NCBI RefSeq assembly: GCF_000010425.1
Contig: NC_008618.1
Coordinates: 1,419,946-1,483,945, forward strand
DNA from: Bifidobacterium adolescentis ATCC 15703
GTDB taxonomy: Bacteria; Actinomycetota; Actinomycetes; Actinomycetales; Bifidobacteriaceae
Length of the DNA: 64,000 nt
Reading direction: 5' to 3'
Below are positions 27,574-36,145 of this stretch, one piece after another. The notes beneath the pieces are model-generated. The model was not told the origin of the DNA, made no database searches, and was given only the letters and a program-made list of their open reading frames with translations. Numbering within the stretch: position 1 is the first letter of the stretch; every line of letters begins with the position of its first letter. Both the position numbers and the translations under genes were made by a program.

Positions 27574-28788
27574 ATGGAAAAGCAGAATCGTATTTTTTCC
27601 GGCTTTGATGCCGATGCCATCGATCGCACTACCGCCGCAGATCTGGCCGAAGTCGGTTCCGACAAGTGGACCCGCTACCCCGGCTGTATCGGCGCGTTCA
27701 TCGCGGAAATGGACTACGGCCTGGCGCCGTGCATCCAGCAGGCCATCGACAGCGCCTGCGACCATTGCAAACTCGGTTACATTCCCGAACCGTGGAAGCG
27801 CCGCGTGGCCGAGGCGTGCGCCGGCTGGCAGAAAAGCCACTACGGCTGGGACGTGGATCCGGACATCATCCGCGTGGTGCCGGACGTGTTGGAAGCGTAC
27901 GAGATCTTCCTGCGCGAGCTGGTCGGCGCCGGCAATGCCGTGGTCGTGCCGACGCCCGCGTACATGCCGTTCCTGAGCGTGCCGAAGCTGTACGACGTCG
28001 ACGTGATCGAAATCGAAATGCTTCAGGGAACCGACGAAACGACCGGCGAGCGCGAATGGCTGTTCGATTTCAACGCCATCGAACGCGCGTTCGCGGCTGG
28101 CTGCCATGCGTTCGTGCTGTGCAATCCGCACAATCCGATCGGCAAGGTGCTTACGTTGGCCGAGGAGCAGCGGCTGTGCGAGCTGGCGGAACGGTACGAC
28201 GTGCGTATTTTCAATGATGAGATTCACGCGCCGTTCGTGTTCGAGGGGCGTCATATTCCGTATCCGACCATCAGCAAGGCGGCCGCGCGGCAGTCTATGA
28301 CCGCTACCAGCGCGTCGAAGTCGTTCAACATTCCGGGTACGAAGTGCGCGCAGGTGCTGCTGACGAATCCGGCGGACCGTGAGATGTGGGCGGAACGTGC
28401 GGAGTGGAGCGAGCATCAGACCGCCACGATCGGTGCGATCGCCACCACCACTGCCTACAACGAGGGCGATCCGTGGTTCCAGGACGCGCTTTCCTACGTG
28501 CGACGCAATCTTGGGTTGTTCGACAAGCAGATGCGCACGCGGTTCTCGGGCGTTGGCTATATTCGCCCGCGCGGCACGTATATCGCATGGCTGGATTTCG
28601 GCCCGCTTGGCATTGACGATCCGGCCGCGTATTTCCTTGAGAAGGCGAAGGTGGCGCTGACCGACGGCCGTTCGTGCGGCCGCGCGGGAGCCGGCTGCGT
28701 GCGCGTGAACATGGCGATGCCGTATCCGCTGCTGGTGGATTGCCTCAACCGTATGCATGACGCGTTGCAGGCGGACGGTTTGCTTTAA
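27574..28788 (+). CDS. MalY/PatB-type PLP C-S lyase / aminotransferase
   Basis: A fold-type I PLP enzyme of the MalY/PatB group, which commonly act as cystathionine beta-lyases. The 404-residue protein shows IGAFIAEMDYG near the N terminus, TPAYMPF, the LCNPHNPIGKV loop, FNDEIHAPFVF (PLP-binding Asp) and the Schiff-base lysine in TATSASKSFNIPG. Upstream in-frame starts exist at 27505 and 27562; 27574 is chosen by family alignment, with only a weak ribosome site. Cystathionine or cysteine cleavage is inferred. Confidence 0.85.
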   Translation: MEKQNRIFSGFDADAIDRTTAADLAEVGSDKWTRYPGCIGAFIAEMDYGLAPCIQQAIDSACDHCKLGYIPEPWKRRVAEACAGWQKSHYGWDVDPDIIRVVPDVLEAYEIFLRELVGAGNAVVVPTPAYMPFLSVPKLYDVDVIEIEMLQGTDETTGEREWLFDFNAIERAFAAGCHAFVLCNPHNPIGKVLTLAEEQRLCELAERYDVRIFNDEIHAPFVFEGRHIPYPTISKAAARQSMTATSASKSFNIPGTKCAQVLLTNPADREMWAERAEWSEHQTATIGAIATTTAYNEGDPWFQDALSYVRRNLGLFDKQMRTRFSGVGYIRPRGTYIAWLDFGPLGIDDPAAYFLEKAKVALTDGRSCGRAGAGCVRVNMAMPYPLLVDCLNRMHDALQADGLL

Positions 28789-28988
28789 AGTTTTCCGTCT
28801 TTCGTGTGTGACCGACGCTATGGGCGGCCACACACGCCATATTGCGGGAAAATCCGCCGAATCATTGCGATTGCAACGGTTGCGCTATGGGCGAATAGCA
28901 GCATGTTACGATGGCCGCACACCACCGTCGGTGGACGCGCGACGCGAATCCAGCGTATGCGTTTCATTGAGAAGAAGGCTTTACGAAT

Positions 28989-29534
28989 ATGCGATTCCCC
29001 TACAGCGGCAACGGCACATGGACGCCCGACTACCACTGCGGTTTCATTGATGCCGTCAAACGTTTTTTCATCGGCTACATGGAGTTTCGGGGGCGTTCCA
29101 GCAGACGCGAGTTCTGGCTCGCCATGCTGTTCTTCATTCCGGTCAGCGTGCTGATATTCCTTATTCCGGCTGCCGGAACGGTGTCCGGAATACTGTGGAT
29201 GCTGGCCACCATGGTACCGATCATGGCCATCTCCTTCAGAAGGCTGCATGATGCCAACCGCACCGGCTGGTGGTTTCTGCTTGGGCACGTCGGCACCATT
29301 CTGGCCCTTGCGATGCTGGTCGTCATTGCGTTCGGCCTGGTCATCATCGAAATCGGCATGATCATGGTCATCCCCCACGAGCCACCGAAACTCGACTTTC
29401 ATGACCCGAACAGCTTCCCGGGAATGCTGCTCACGCTGTTCTATGTCAGCCTCGGCATGGCCGGCATCTCGCTGATCATCCAAGCATTCCTGTACTCGCT
29501 GCCCAGCAAGCCCGAGGGCGTCCGCTTCGACTGA
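28989..29534 (+). CDS. DUF805 family membrane protein
   Basis: A 181-residue membrane protein with four hydrophobic helices. The DUF805 hallmarks are FRGRSSRREFWLAML before helix 1 and the FRRLHDANRTGWW motif between helices 2 and 3. An N-terminal Tyr/Trp-rich stretch resembles that of other bifidobacterial members. Function is unknown. GAAGAAGG lies 11 nt before the ATG. It stands alone. Confidence 0.85.
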   Translation: MRFPYSGNGTWTPDYHCGFIDAVKRFFIGYMEFRGRSSRREFWLAMLFFIPVSVLIFLIPAAGTVSGILWMLATMVPIMAISFRRLHDANRTGWWFLLGHVGTILALAMLVVIAFGLVIIEIGMIMVIPHEPPKLDFHDPNSFPGMLLTLFYVSLGMAGISLIIQAFLYSLPSKPEGVRFD

Positions 29535-29594
29535 TGTTCTCAGCGGCATCCCGCCCCTCTTCCCTCCCTGCATTACCCTCTTAGCCCTTTTGTA

Positions 29595-29656
29595 TGGAAA
29601 CGTTCCATCTCACATTGAGACAGAGCAGTGAGCTCGGTTAACAAAACTCCTATAAT
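29595..29656 (+). promoter_or_regulatory. Promoter region of the peptide-binding lipoprotein gene
   Basis: TATAAT at 29651-29656 is a consensus -10 box, 60 bp before the start codon. TGGAA-ACG-TTCCA at 29595-29607 is a 13-bp operator-like palindrome of the kind bound by LacI-type proteins. No good -35 at 17 nt is visible. Confidence 0.45.
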
Positions 29657-29716
29657 CACGTCTATTGTCTTTCCGCCGTCATAAGCGACGGAATGTCAAC
29701 ATCAGAGGAGAAAACA

Positions 29717-31366
29717 ATGAAGAGAAACATGCTCCACCGCCTGGTCGCCATGGCCGCGGCGGGAACCGTGCTGATGTCGGTCGCCGCGTGCCGCTCGTCA
29801 TCCGATGACAACGCCGCCACCAGCAATTCCAGCGACACCTCGCTGATTTCCGTGAACAACAGCGAGCCGCAGAACGGTCTGATTCCGAGCGACACCAACG
29901 AAATGGGCGGCGGCAAGGTCATCCGCTACCTGTTCGAAGGTCTGGTGAGCTTCGACGCGAAGGGCAAGCAACATCTCGAAGTCGCCGAGAGTATCACCCC
30001 GAACGAGGATGCCACCAAGTACACGATCAAACTGAAGAAGGGTTGGAAGTTCACCAACGGCGAGGCAGTAACCGCCCATTCCTTCGCCGACACCTGGAGT
30101 TTCGCCGCCAATGTGAAGAACGCGCAGAAGACCTCGAGCCGCTTCTCCACCATCAAGGGCTATGACGAGCTGCAGGATCCGAACGTCGATCCGAAGGCCA
30201 CACTTTCCGGTCTTTCCACTCCGGACGACTACACGCTGGTCGTCGAGCTGAACAAGCCTGATTCCGTGTTCCCGACCAAGCTCGCGCACCAATCCATGTT
30301 CCCGCTGCCGAGCGTGGCATTTAAGGACATCAAGAAGTTCGGTCAGGCTCCGATTGGCAATGGTCCGTACAAGTTCAAGTCCTGGTCGCATGACAAGAAC
30401 ATCATCATCGTGCCGAACAAGGATTATAAGGGCAGTCGCAAGGTATCCAACAACGGCATCGAATACCGCGTCTATACGAATGAGGATTCCGCTTACTCCG
30501 ACGTGCTGTCCGGCAACCTCGACGTGATGGATCAGATTCCGCAGTCCGCGGTGAAGACCTTCCGTCAGGATTCCAGCGTGATCGCCTACAGCCAGGCAGG
30601 ATCCTCATTCCAGTCCTTCGTCATTCCGGAACGTCTTGAGCATTTCGGCAACGACGAAGAAGGCCAATTGCGTCGTCAGGCCATTTCCATGGCCATCAAC
30701 CGCGACCAGATCGTCAAGAAGGTTTACAACAACACGAAGACCCCGGCCACCGATTTCACTTCACCGCTCGTCCCCGAATATGTGAAGAAGCTGGAGAAGA
30801 ACGGCGACAACCTGAAGTACAACGCTTCCAAGGCCAAGGAACTGTGGAAGAAAGCCAATGCCATCAAGCCATGGTCCGGCAACTTCCGAATCGCCTATAA
30901 TGCCGATGGCGGCCATAAGGAATGGGTCGACGCCGTGTGCAACCAGATCAAGAACACACTCGACATCGACGCCGCCGGCGAACCGTACGCCACGTTCAGC
31001 GACGTGCGCAACCAGGTGACCAACCGCACCATCAAGACCGCGTTCCGTTCCGGCTGGATGCTGGACTACCCGTCCGCCGAGGATTACCTCAACCCGCTGT
31101 ACGCATCCAGCTCCGCCGACGGCCATGGTTCGAACGATGGCGATTACAAGAGCGAAGAATTCGACAAGCTCCTGAACGCCGCGCTCGCCCAGACCGACGT
31201 GAAGAAGCGCACCGAGGACTTCACCAAGGCCCAGGAAGTGCTGGCCAACGACCTGCCGGTGATTCCGCTGTGGAACGACAACGTCGCGGCCGTGTCCGCA
31301 ACGAACGTGAAGAACGTGTCGTTCGACTACACCAACCTGCCTACCTACAACACCATCACCAAGTGA
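29717..31366 (+). CDS. ABC transporter family 5 substrate-binding lipoprotein (oligopeptide type)
   Basis: A 549-residue secreted lipoprotein of the OppA/DppA family that binds oligopeptides. The signal ends in lipobox SVAAC near residue 25. Family segments are YLFEGLVSFDAKGK, VAESITPNEDATKYTI, FKSWSHDK, AISMAINRDQIVKKVY and WMLDYPSAEDYLNPLY. AGAGGAG lies 8 nt before the ATG at 29717. No permease or ATPase gene accompanies it, so it must share transporter components encoded elsewhere. Confidence 0.88.
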   Translation: MKRNMLHRLVAMAAAGTVLMSVAACRSSSDDNAATSNSSDTSLISVNNSEPQNGLIPSDTNEMGGGKVIRYLFEGLVSFDAKGKQHLEVAESITPNEDATKYTIKLKKGWKFTNGEAVTAHSFADTWSFAANVKNAQKTSSRFSTIKGYDELQDPNVDPKATLSGLSTPDDYTLVVELNKPDSVFPTKLAHQSMFPLPSVAFKDIKKFGQAPIGNGPYKFKSWSHDKNIIIVPNKDYKGSRKVSNNGIEYRVYTNEDSAYSDVLSGNLDVMDQIPQSAVKTFRQDSSVIAYSQAGSSFQSFVIPERLEHFGNDEEGQLRRQAISMAINRDQIVKKVYNNTKTPATDFTSPLVPEYVKKLEKNGDNLKYNASKAKELWKKANAIKPWSGNFRIAYNADGGHKEWVDAVCNQIKNTLDIDAAGEPYATFSDVRNQVTNRTIKTAFRSGWMLDYPSAEDYLNPLYASSSADGHGSNDGDYKSEEFDKLLNAALAQTDVKKRTEDFTKAQEVLANDLPVIPLWNDNVAAVSATNVKNVSFDYTNLPTYNTITK

Positions 31367-31409
31367 CGGCTTCGTTGTGACGTTTCGCTGCCAATCGGCA
31401 ACGAAAAAT

Positions 31410-31450
31410 GAGTGGGGGTTCGAATCCTTAATGGATTCGAACCCCCACTC
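31410..31450 (+). terminator. Long perfect hairpin after the lipoprotein gene
   Basis: An 18-bp perfect stem joins 31410-31427 (GAGTGGGGGTTCGAATCC) and 31433-31450 with a 5-nt loop, then GGCGTTTTAC. It should terminate transcription from both sides. The arm contains GGGGGTTCGAATCC, identical to the T-arm core of the tRNA-Val at 16040. Confidence 0.75.
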
Positions 31451-31502
31451 GGCGTTTTACAGCCGTTTCGGTTTATTTGCTTACGGCGTCAAACCTATGG
31501 CG

Positions 31503-32447
31503 TCAGCTCTGCACGTAGCTGCCCTTCGGGGACTTCCAACCGCAGTTCATCATCTCGCTGTTGAACACCATCGCACCGTCGCCATGGGCGGGGACGACGA
31601 TCATGCCACCGTCGCCGTGGTGACGGGCCACACCGTCCAGCGCGGCCTTCGCAGCCTCGACCGGATCTTCCTTGGCATACAGCACACGGTCGGAAACCTG
31701 GTGTGCGGCGACTTCCTTGACGAACGCCTCACCGATGCCGGTGCAGGAGATTGCAACGGAATCGTTGTTGGCGTAAGTGCCGCAACCCGGCAGCGGCGAA
31801 TCGCCAACACGGCCCGGCATCTGGTTGGTGATGCCGCCAGTGGAGGTGCCGGCTGCGATATTGCCGGACGCGTCACGTGCGACGGCGCCGATGGTGCCAT
31901 GCTTCTCCCATTCGTCGCCATTGGACTGCGCCTCACGCAGGGATTCCTGACGGGCCGGGGTGATGAAGTACTCGCTGTCGCACAGTTCGATGCCCCACTC
32001 CTTGAGCAGGTTATCGCCCGGCTTGGCGAACATGACGTGCTTGGTCTTCTCCTTGATGGCGCGCGCCACATTGATCGGGTTCTTGGACGTGGTCAGACCG
32101 CATGCGGAGCCGACTTCGCCGTCAACGCCGGTCATCAGGCAGGAATCCATGGACACGATGCCTTCGCTCGTCAACGCGGCACCACGGCCAGCATTGAATT
32201 CGGGAGCATCCTCCATGACACGAATGGCCGCGCAGACGGCATCCTCGGCCGGAGCGCCCTGTTCCAGCAGCGCATAGCCGGCTTCAAGGGCCCTGTTCAG
32301 ATCCTGCTCCACCTGGGCGCGACGTTCCGGCGTGTCCTTCTTGCCGCGATTGCCAGCGCCTGCGTGGATCACCAGAAGGATTCCATCCGGATCAGCCTGG
32401 GCAACCCGGACCGTCGACTGCGGCAATGCTGCTTCGTTTGTTGACAT
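31503..32447 (-). CDS. Isoaspartyl peptidase / L-asparaginase (Ntn-hydrolase)
   Basis: A plant-type asparaginase that self-cleaves to expose a nucleophilic threonine and releases aspartate from isoaspartyl dipeptides or asparagine. Visible motifs are LLVIHAGAGN, LEAGYALLEQGA, EFNAGRGAALT, the cleavage site KHGTIGAVARD (catalytic Thr), STGGITNQMPGRVGDSP and CTGIGEAF. GGAGAG precedes the ATG at 32447. The 314 residues match family length. It stands alone next to the AT-rich accessory region. Confidence 0.9.
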   Translation of the reverse strand: MSTNEAALPQSTVRVAQADPDGILLVIHAGAGNRGKKDTPERRAQVEQDLNRALEAGYALLEQGAPAEDAVCAAIRVMEDAPEFNAGRGAALTSEGIVSMDSCLMTGVDGEVGSACGLTTSKNPINVARAIKEKTKHVMFAKPGDNLLKEWGIELCDSEYFITPARQESLREAQSNGDEWEKHGTIGAVARDASGNIAAGTSTGGITNQMPGRVGDSPLPGCGTYANNDSVAISCTGIGEAFVKEVAAHQVSDRVLYAKEDPVEAAKAALDGVARHHGDGGMIVVPAHGDGAMVFNSEMMNCGWKSPKGSYVQS

Positions 32448-32822
32448 CTTCTCTCCTTCAGATATCTCGCTTATGTTTGACATTCGCAGATATCTTACGC
32501 CGGTTGCGGCAACGAAGCGCCCGACATGCGCAAAAGCGATGCCGTCGCGCCGTTACGCAATCAAAAACATATCGAAGCGCGACTGCGTCCTTTCTTACGT
32601 TTCATACTTTTGCAAATCGCAATCTCGTATTTCATGGTGCTCCTCCGTTGGTAGTGCCAGTATGTGTCAAGCGCATCGTTCCCCGGACAAAATCACGTTC
32701 TTAAGCAAAGCCACGCTTGTAAATCGGAAACACAAGTCGTTGTGGCCCCTACGGATTCATGTATATCGAAATGGCTGAATAATTATCCATCGCAAAAACT
32801 CTCGTAAGCAACACCTATCGAG

Positions 32823-32940
32823 ATAAATGTAGCTTATTTTAACGTTAGCTACACTTATGCGGATAAGTGTAGCTAACGCACATGCGATGCGACTGATAGA
32901 TTGACAATAAATGGATATTCGTATACTTATTCGTATACTT
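32823..32940 (+). promoter_or_regulatory. Operator cluster and promoter before the Phd-like antitoxin gene
   Basis: GTTAGCTACACTTAT at 32844-32858 and ATAAGTGTAGCTAAC at 32863-32877 form a perfect 15-bp inverted repeat, with an extra half-site ATAAATGTAGCT at 32823. Then comes TTGACA at 32901-32906. ATTCGTATACTT is repeated exactly in tandem at 32917-32928 and 32929-32940, each copy carrying GTATAC. This looks like a promoter bound cooperatively by the antitoxin, which is usual for Phd/YefM proteins. Confidence 0.6.
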
Positions 32941-32974
32941 TTTTATGCGTTTTCAAATCTCGCAGAGGAGAAAC

Positions 32975-33283
32975 ATGTCAGCCGCATCGATCCTTGACAG
33001 CATGGTCTCCGTCACCAGCCTTAACCACGGCGGAGCAAGCAAAGCATTAAGTCAGGTGGGCGACAACCATCCAGTCGTCGTACTCAAAAACAATCAGCCC
33101 AGCGCGGTCATAATCACGCCCGCCGACTATCGCCGGCTCACTCAGGCTGAAGAAAATTTCGCGCTATACCGCAAAGCCGTGGAACGCCTACGCAACGATG
33201 ACAGCACACTGCTAACCGATGCAGACGTATTCGGCGAAGATTATGAGCCGATTGATGACGGTTTTGAACCAGAATTCGAATAA
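32975..33283 (+). CDS. Phd/YefM-type antitoxin
   Basis: A 102-residue protein with the Phd/YefM N-terminal DNA-binding fold: VTSLNHGGASKALSQV, then NHPVVVLKNNQPSAVIITPADYRRL. The C-terminal acidic tail (GEDYEPIDDGFEPEFE) would wrap a toxin. AGAGGAG precedes the ATG at 32975. No RelE/Doc-type toxin is seen in the next kilobase, so it appears solitary or its toxin has decayed. The promoter region has matching operators. Confidence 0.8.
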   Translation: MSAASILDSMVSVTSLNHGGASKALSQVGDNHPVVVLKNNQPSAVIITPADYRRLTQAEENFALYRKAVERLRNDDSTLLTDADVFGEDYEPIDDGFEPEFE

Positions 33284-33483
33284 GGTCCATCAACAACCGG
33301 CAAGTGGACAATTTTGTATATTTTGATATGGCGATGCAGGTTGTATGAAATCAAGAAATCGACGTCTTGCACAGCCAGATTGAATATAGTGGATGGCATT
33401 GCGATACGTACAGGTTTCACTTTTGGTCGGAGCAGTATCCATGCACAAAGGCGATTTATCAATCACACGAGGAGCTGACTGAA

Positions 33484-33813
33484 ATGGCAGCGTTCGGCAG
33501 GCCGGAATATGACCGTTATGTACGTCTTGCGGAAATGATGATTTCATTTCTAAGAGACCATGGATACAACTACGACGCCAATCTCGATCAAGACATCCTT
33601 GACCATGATGGACCGGGAGTGCCAGTCGAAAATGGCGTTGACGCCATCATCGAGTTCAACCTCACTCCTCCGAAGGATATGATCACCTTGTTTGGACAAG
33701 TTCATGATGAAAATCCTTGGTGCGACGAGGAATACGAACAATTTCGCGATTACCTGCGAGAACGCGAAGATGAGCACCAATCGGGTAAATTGATTCCGCC
33801 ATCCGCAGATTAG
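33484..33813 (+). CDS. Hypothetical acidic protein
   Basis: A 109-residue acidic protein I do not recognise. AGGAG lies 10 nt before the ATG at 33484. The frame stays open upstream to 33349, where a TTG at 33367 could give a 148-residue form. It has no signal, membrane helix or known motif. It follows the antitoxin gene by 200 bp, where a toxin might be expected, but it does not resemble RelE, YoeB, Doc or Fic proteins. Confidence 0.45.
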   Translation: MAAFGRPEYDRYVRLAEMMISFLRDHGYNYDANLDQDILDHDGPGVPVENGVDAIIEFNLTPPKDMITLFGQVHDENPWCDEEYEQFRDYLREREDEHQSGKLIPPSAD

Positions 33814-34252
33814 AACGCCCCCCACACACACAAGTAATAATCGTTTGCACTGTTCATCGTAGCGGGCGCGGAACTCATTCTCACTTCCCGCAGTGACACC
33901 GTATGCCAGATAAAAAACCGGGAACGGACGCGACGTTTGAATTACGACGAACCCGACTCCCGGCATCGCGACTGCTTCTCAAAAGATGTGTGCTTGACTC
34001 ACATGGATGGTACTGAGAACCATTCGCTTGCGATCTGCTTCCGCACACATGCTGGCGCGATGTAAATACAACGCAGGCACACGGCAGATACAAATCAAGT
34101 CTGTGCAAAACTTCCAGCCAGCAAAGAAGCCGACCGGAAAGCCACAGGCCACTCTAGTCGTATGGTCGAATATTCACAAATTAACTGACCAAACCGACAT
34201 ATGTCATGTGAAGTGAGCGATAAATCAAAAAACGGCAGTTCAAAAGCGGACC
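33814..34252. other. Gap without recognised genes
   Basis: This 439-bp AT-richer stretch holds no convincing coding region: the frames present lack ribosome sites and family-like sequence. It ends at the first degenerate CRISPR repeat. No transposon ends or tRNA were seen. Confidence 0.5.
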
Positions 34253-34418
34253 ATCTCAATACACGTATCCCATATGGGATACGACCGGTAGTGAAGGTCC
34301 GGTCGTACACGCTTATCGTATTTCAATCCACACATCCCGTATGGGATGCGACGCACCGCGTCTACGAATTTCCGTGATCGTAGAAATTTCAATCCACGCA
34401 TCCCGTATGGGATGCGAC
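34253..34418 (-). CRISPR. Relic CRISPR array with a second repeat family (3 repeats, 2 spacers)
   Basis: Three 33-nt repeats lie at 34253-34285, 34320-34352 and 34386-34418, separated by spacers of 34 and 33 nt. They share the flanks of the main array (TTTCAATCCAC and the GCGAC end, read on the plus strand), but the hairpin arms are CATCCC/GGGATG instead of CTCTCC/GGAGAG. The first repeat is the most altered (ATCTCAATACAC) yet its arms GTATCCC/GGGATAC still pair. Orientation equals that of the main array, so this is the oldest, trailer end, now cut off by an insertion element. Confidence 0.85.
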
Positions 34419-34647
34419 TTGCCACGATTAAACATACATCCTCCTTTCGTGTTTTGCTTCAATTTTTCTTAAGCAATTTCTGCACTGTTTTTCCGCAGTA
34501 TGGGGCCGCTGGTTTCCATCAGGAACTGCACCATATGACCGCCCAGACGAAAACAGGCACCAGCCCGCCGTGCCTGTATATTCCCGAGACGCAGCCCAAA
34601 AACGAATCCGCCGGCTGCAACCGGCGGCGCTCGGGAAGGAAAGGACG

Positions 34648-35535
34648 ATGGCGATACCGATGCCCAAACAGCAAGATATCAGGAGACTGGACCGTCAGGG
34701 AGTGTCCAGGTCGGAGATCGCGAGGAGGCCGGACGTGGACCGCGCCACGGTCGCGAAATACGCCGACATGGACGACATGACGCCGAAACCGCCCACGGAC
34801 AGGCGCCGCGGCTCCAAGATCGACCCGTACGCGGCGTTGGTCGACGGATGGCTCGAGGCCGACCGCAGGCCGCCACGCAAGCAGCGCCACACCGCCAAAC
34901 GCGTGCACGACAGGCTCCGCGCGGAGACCGAGTACGACGGCGAGTACACGACGACGCCGGAGTACGTGAGACGCTGGCGCGAGGCGAACCGGAGAGGTTC
35001 CGACGGATACGGCGAGCTCGTCTGGGCGCCCGGCGTCGCGCAGATCGATTTCGGCGTGGCGAAGGCCCGCATCGCCGGCGAGCTCGTGGACGACCACTGC
35101 CTGGTCGTCACGTTCCCCCATTCGAACATGCGGTACGTGACGAGCCTGCCCGGGGAGAACGCGGAATGCCTGTGCCACGGGCTGGTCGAGGTGTTCGAGC
35201 ACATCGGCGGAGTCCCGCCAGTGATCGTCATGGACAACGCCACCGGCGCGGGACGCAGGAACGCGAGGGGCGAGGTGACGCCCGCCGCGGTGCTCGACGT
35301 GTTCGACATCAAAAAATCGCTGTCACACAAGGGCAACCCCTACGACAACGCCGTGGTCGAATCGACGAACAGGCCGCTGAAGAAGGAGCTCGTGTACCGG
35401 AACCACTGCACCACGATCGAGCGACTGAGGCATGACCCCGACGACTACGTGTGGTGGTCCGACAACCAGCGGCTCCGCTCCGCCCTCGGATACCGGAGCC
35501 CGAAGGAATTCACCGAACAGGGACTCGTCCTCTAA
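34648..35535 (+). CDS. Chimeric transposase: IS21 IstA N-part fused in frame to IS3 OrfB C-part
   Basis: Residues 1 to about 220 are IstA-like: a helix-turn-helix (GVSRSEIARRPDVDRATVAKY), then the DDE-domain strand GVAQIDFG and IVMDNATGAG. From about residue 220 the sequence switches to the end of an IS3-family transposase: KSLSHKGNPYDNAVVEST, KKELVYRNHCTTIE, RLRSALGYRSPKEF. The IS3 part supplies a DDE glutamate (in VVEST) but from a different enzyme. The open frame across the join is unusual. GGGAAGGAAAGGACG precedes the ATG. Transposition activity is unlikely. Confidence 0.75.
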   Translation: MAIPMPKQQDIRRLDRQGVSRSEIARRPDVDRATVAKYADMDDMTPKPPTDRRRGSKIDPYAALVDGWLEADRRPPRKQRHTAKRVHDRLRAETEYDGEYTTTPEYVRRWREANRRGSDGYGELVWAPGVAQIDFGVAKARIAGELVDDHCLVVTFPHSNMRYVTSLPGENAECLCHGLVEVFEHIGGVPPVIVMDNATGAGRRNARGEVTPAAVLDVFDIKKSLSHKGNPYDNAVVESTNRPLKKELVYRNHCTTIERLRHDPDDYVWWSDNQRLRSALGYRSPKEFTEQGLVL

Positions 35536-35568
35536 GAAACCGTCCAACACGCTGTTGCCAATCCACTC

Positions 35569-36003
35569 GTGCTCTACGAGCCCGTCGGCACCGGCAAGAC
35601 GCATCTCGCGGTCGCGTTGGGCAGGCTCGCGTACATGCGCGCGATACCTGTCAGGTTCTTCACCGCGACCGGGCTGCTTATGATGCTGCGCCGCGCGAAA
35701 CGGGAAGACCGGCTCGACACGGAGCTCCGGCAGATCGCCAGGGCGAGGCTCCTGATCATCGACGAGTTCGGCTACATGCCGATCGACAAGGAGGGCTCCA
35801 GGTTCCTGTTCCAGGTCATATCGGATTCCTACGAGACCCGGAGCATGGCCCATATCATGAACATCGAGTTCTCCGGCTGGGGGCGCGTGCTCGGCGACAA
35901 GAACATGGCCGCCGCGTTGATCGACCGCACCGTGCACCACGGAAGGCTCGTCAGATTCGAGGGAGGCTCCTACCGTAGCGAGCACGCCCTCATGACCAGA
36001 TAG
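35569..36003 (+). pseudogene. IstB ATPase, 5' truncated
   Basis: The frame encodes the last 144 residues of an IS21 IstB helper ATPase: Walker A EPVGTGKTHLAVALG, LLIIDEFGYMPIDKEG (Walker B), and the C-terminal GDKNMAAALIDRTVHHG. The N-terminal domain, about 90 residues in normal IstB, is missing and replaced by the IS3 right end at about 35536-35568. It cannot function as usual. Confidence 0.8.
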
Positions 36004-36145
36004 CTAGGAAGAAAAGGGTGGCGGATTCCGACGTCGCAGTTTCTGTTGGAGACCAGCTGCCTATGCTGCTGAAAAATAGTGCCTATACTGTGGATGCCAA
36101 CTTGCAGAAACACACCAGAGCGCCGCCGCGCACCCGCTCCGGTCG

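Larger units (their letters stand above)
34481..36083 (+). mobile_element. IS21-family element, internally rearranged with an IS3-family fragment
   Basis: Imperfect terminal inverted repeats of about 50 bp bound the element. The left end reads GCACTGTTTTTCCGCAG from 34482 and the right end, on the other strand, GCACTATTTTTCAGCAG from 36082; similarity continues through GCTGGTnTCCA and AACTGC. Inside are an istA 5' part, an IS3 orfB 3' part and an istB 3' part. No target-site duplication is obvious. It lies between the relic and main CRISPR arrays and should be inactive. Confidence 0.75.

Noticed and set aside
33290-33480. A possible decayed RelE-type toxin after the antitoxin gene
   Set aside because: Alternative frames give short stretches such as WRCRLYEIKKS, but no toxin motif or consistent frame could be followed.
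34481-36083. Target-site duplication around the IS21-like element
   Set aside because: Flanks read AATTTC on the left and CTATAC on the right; no matching direct repeat of 4-8 bp was seen.
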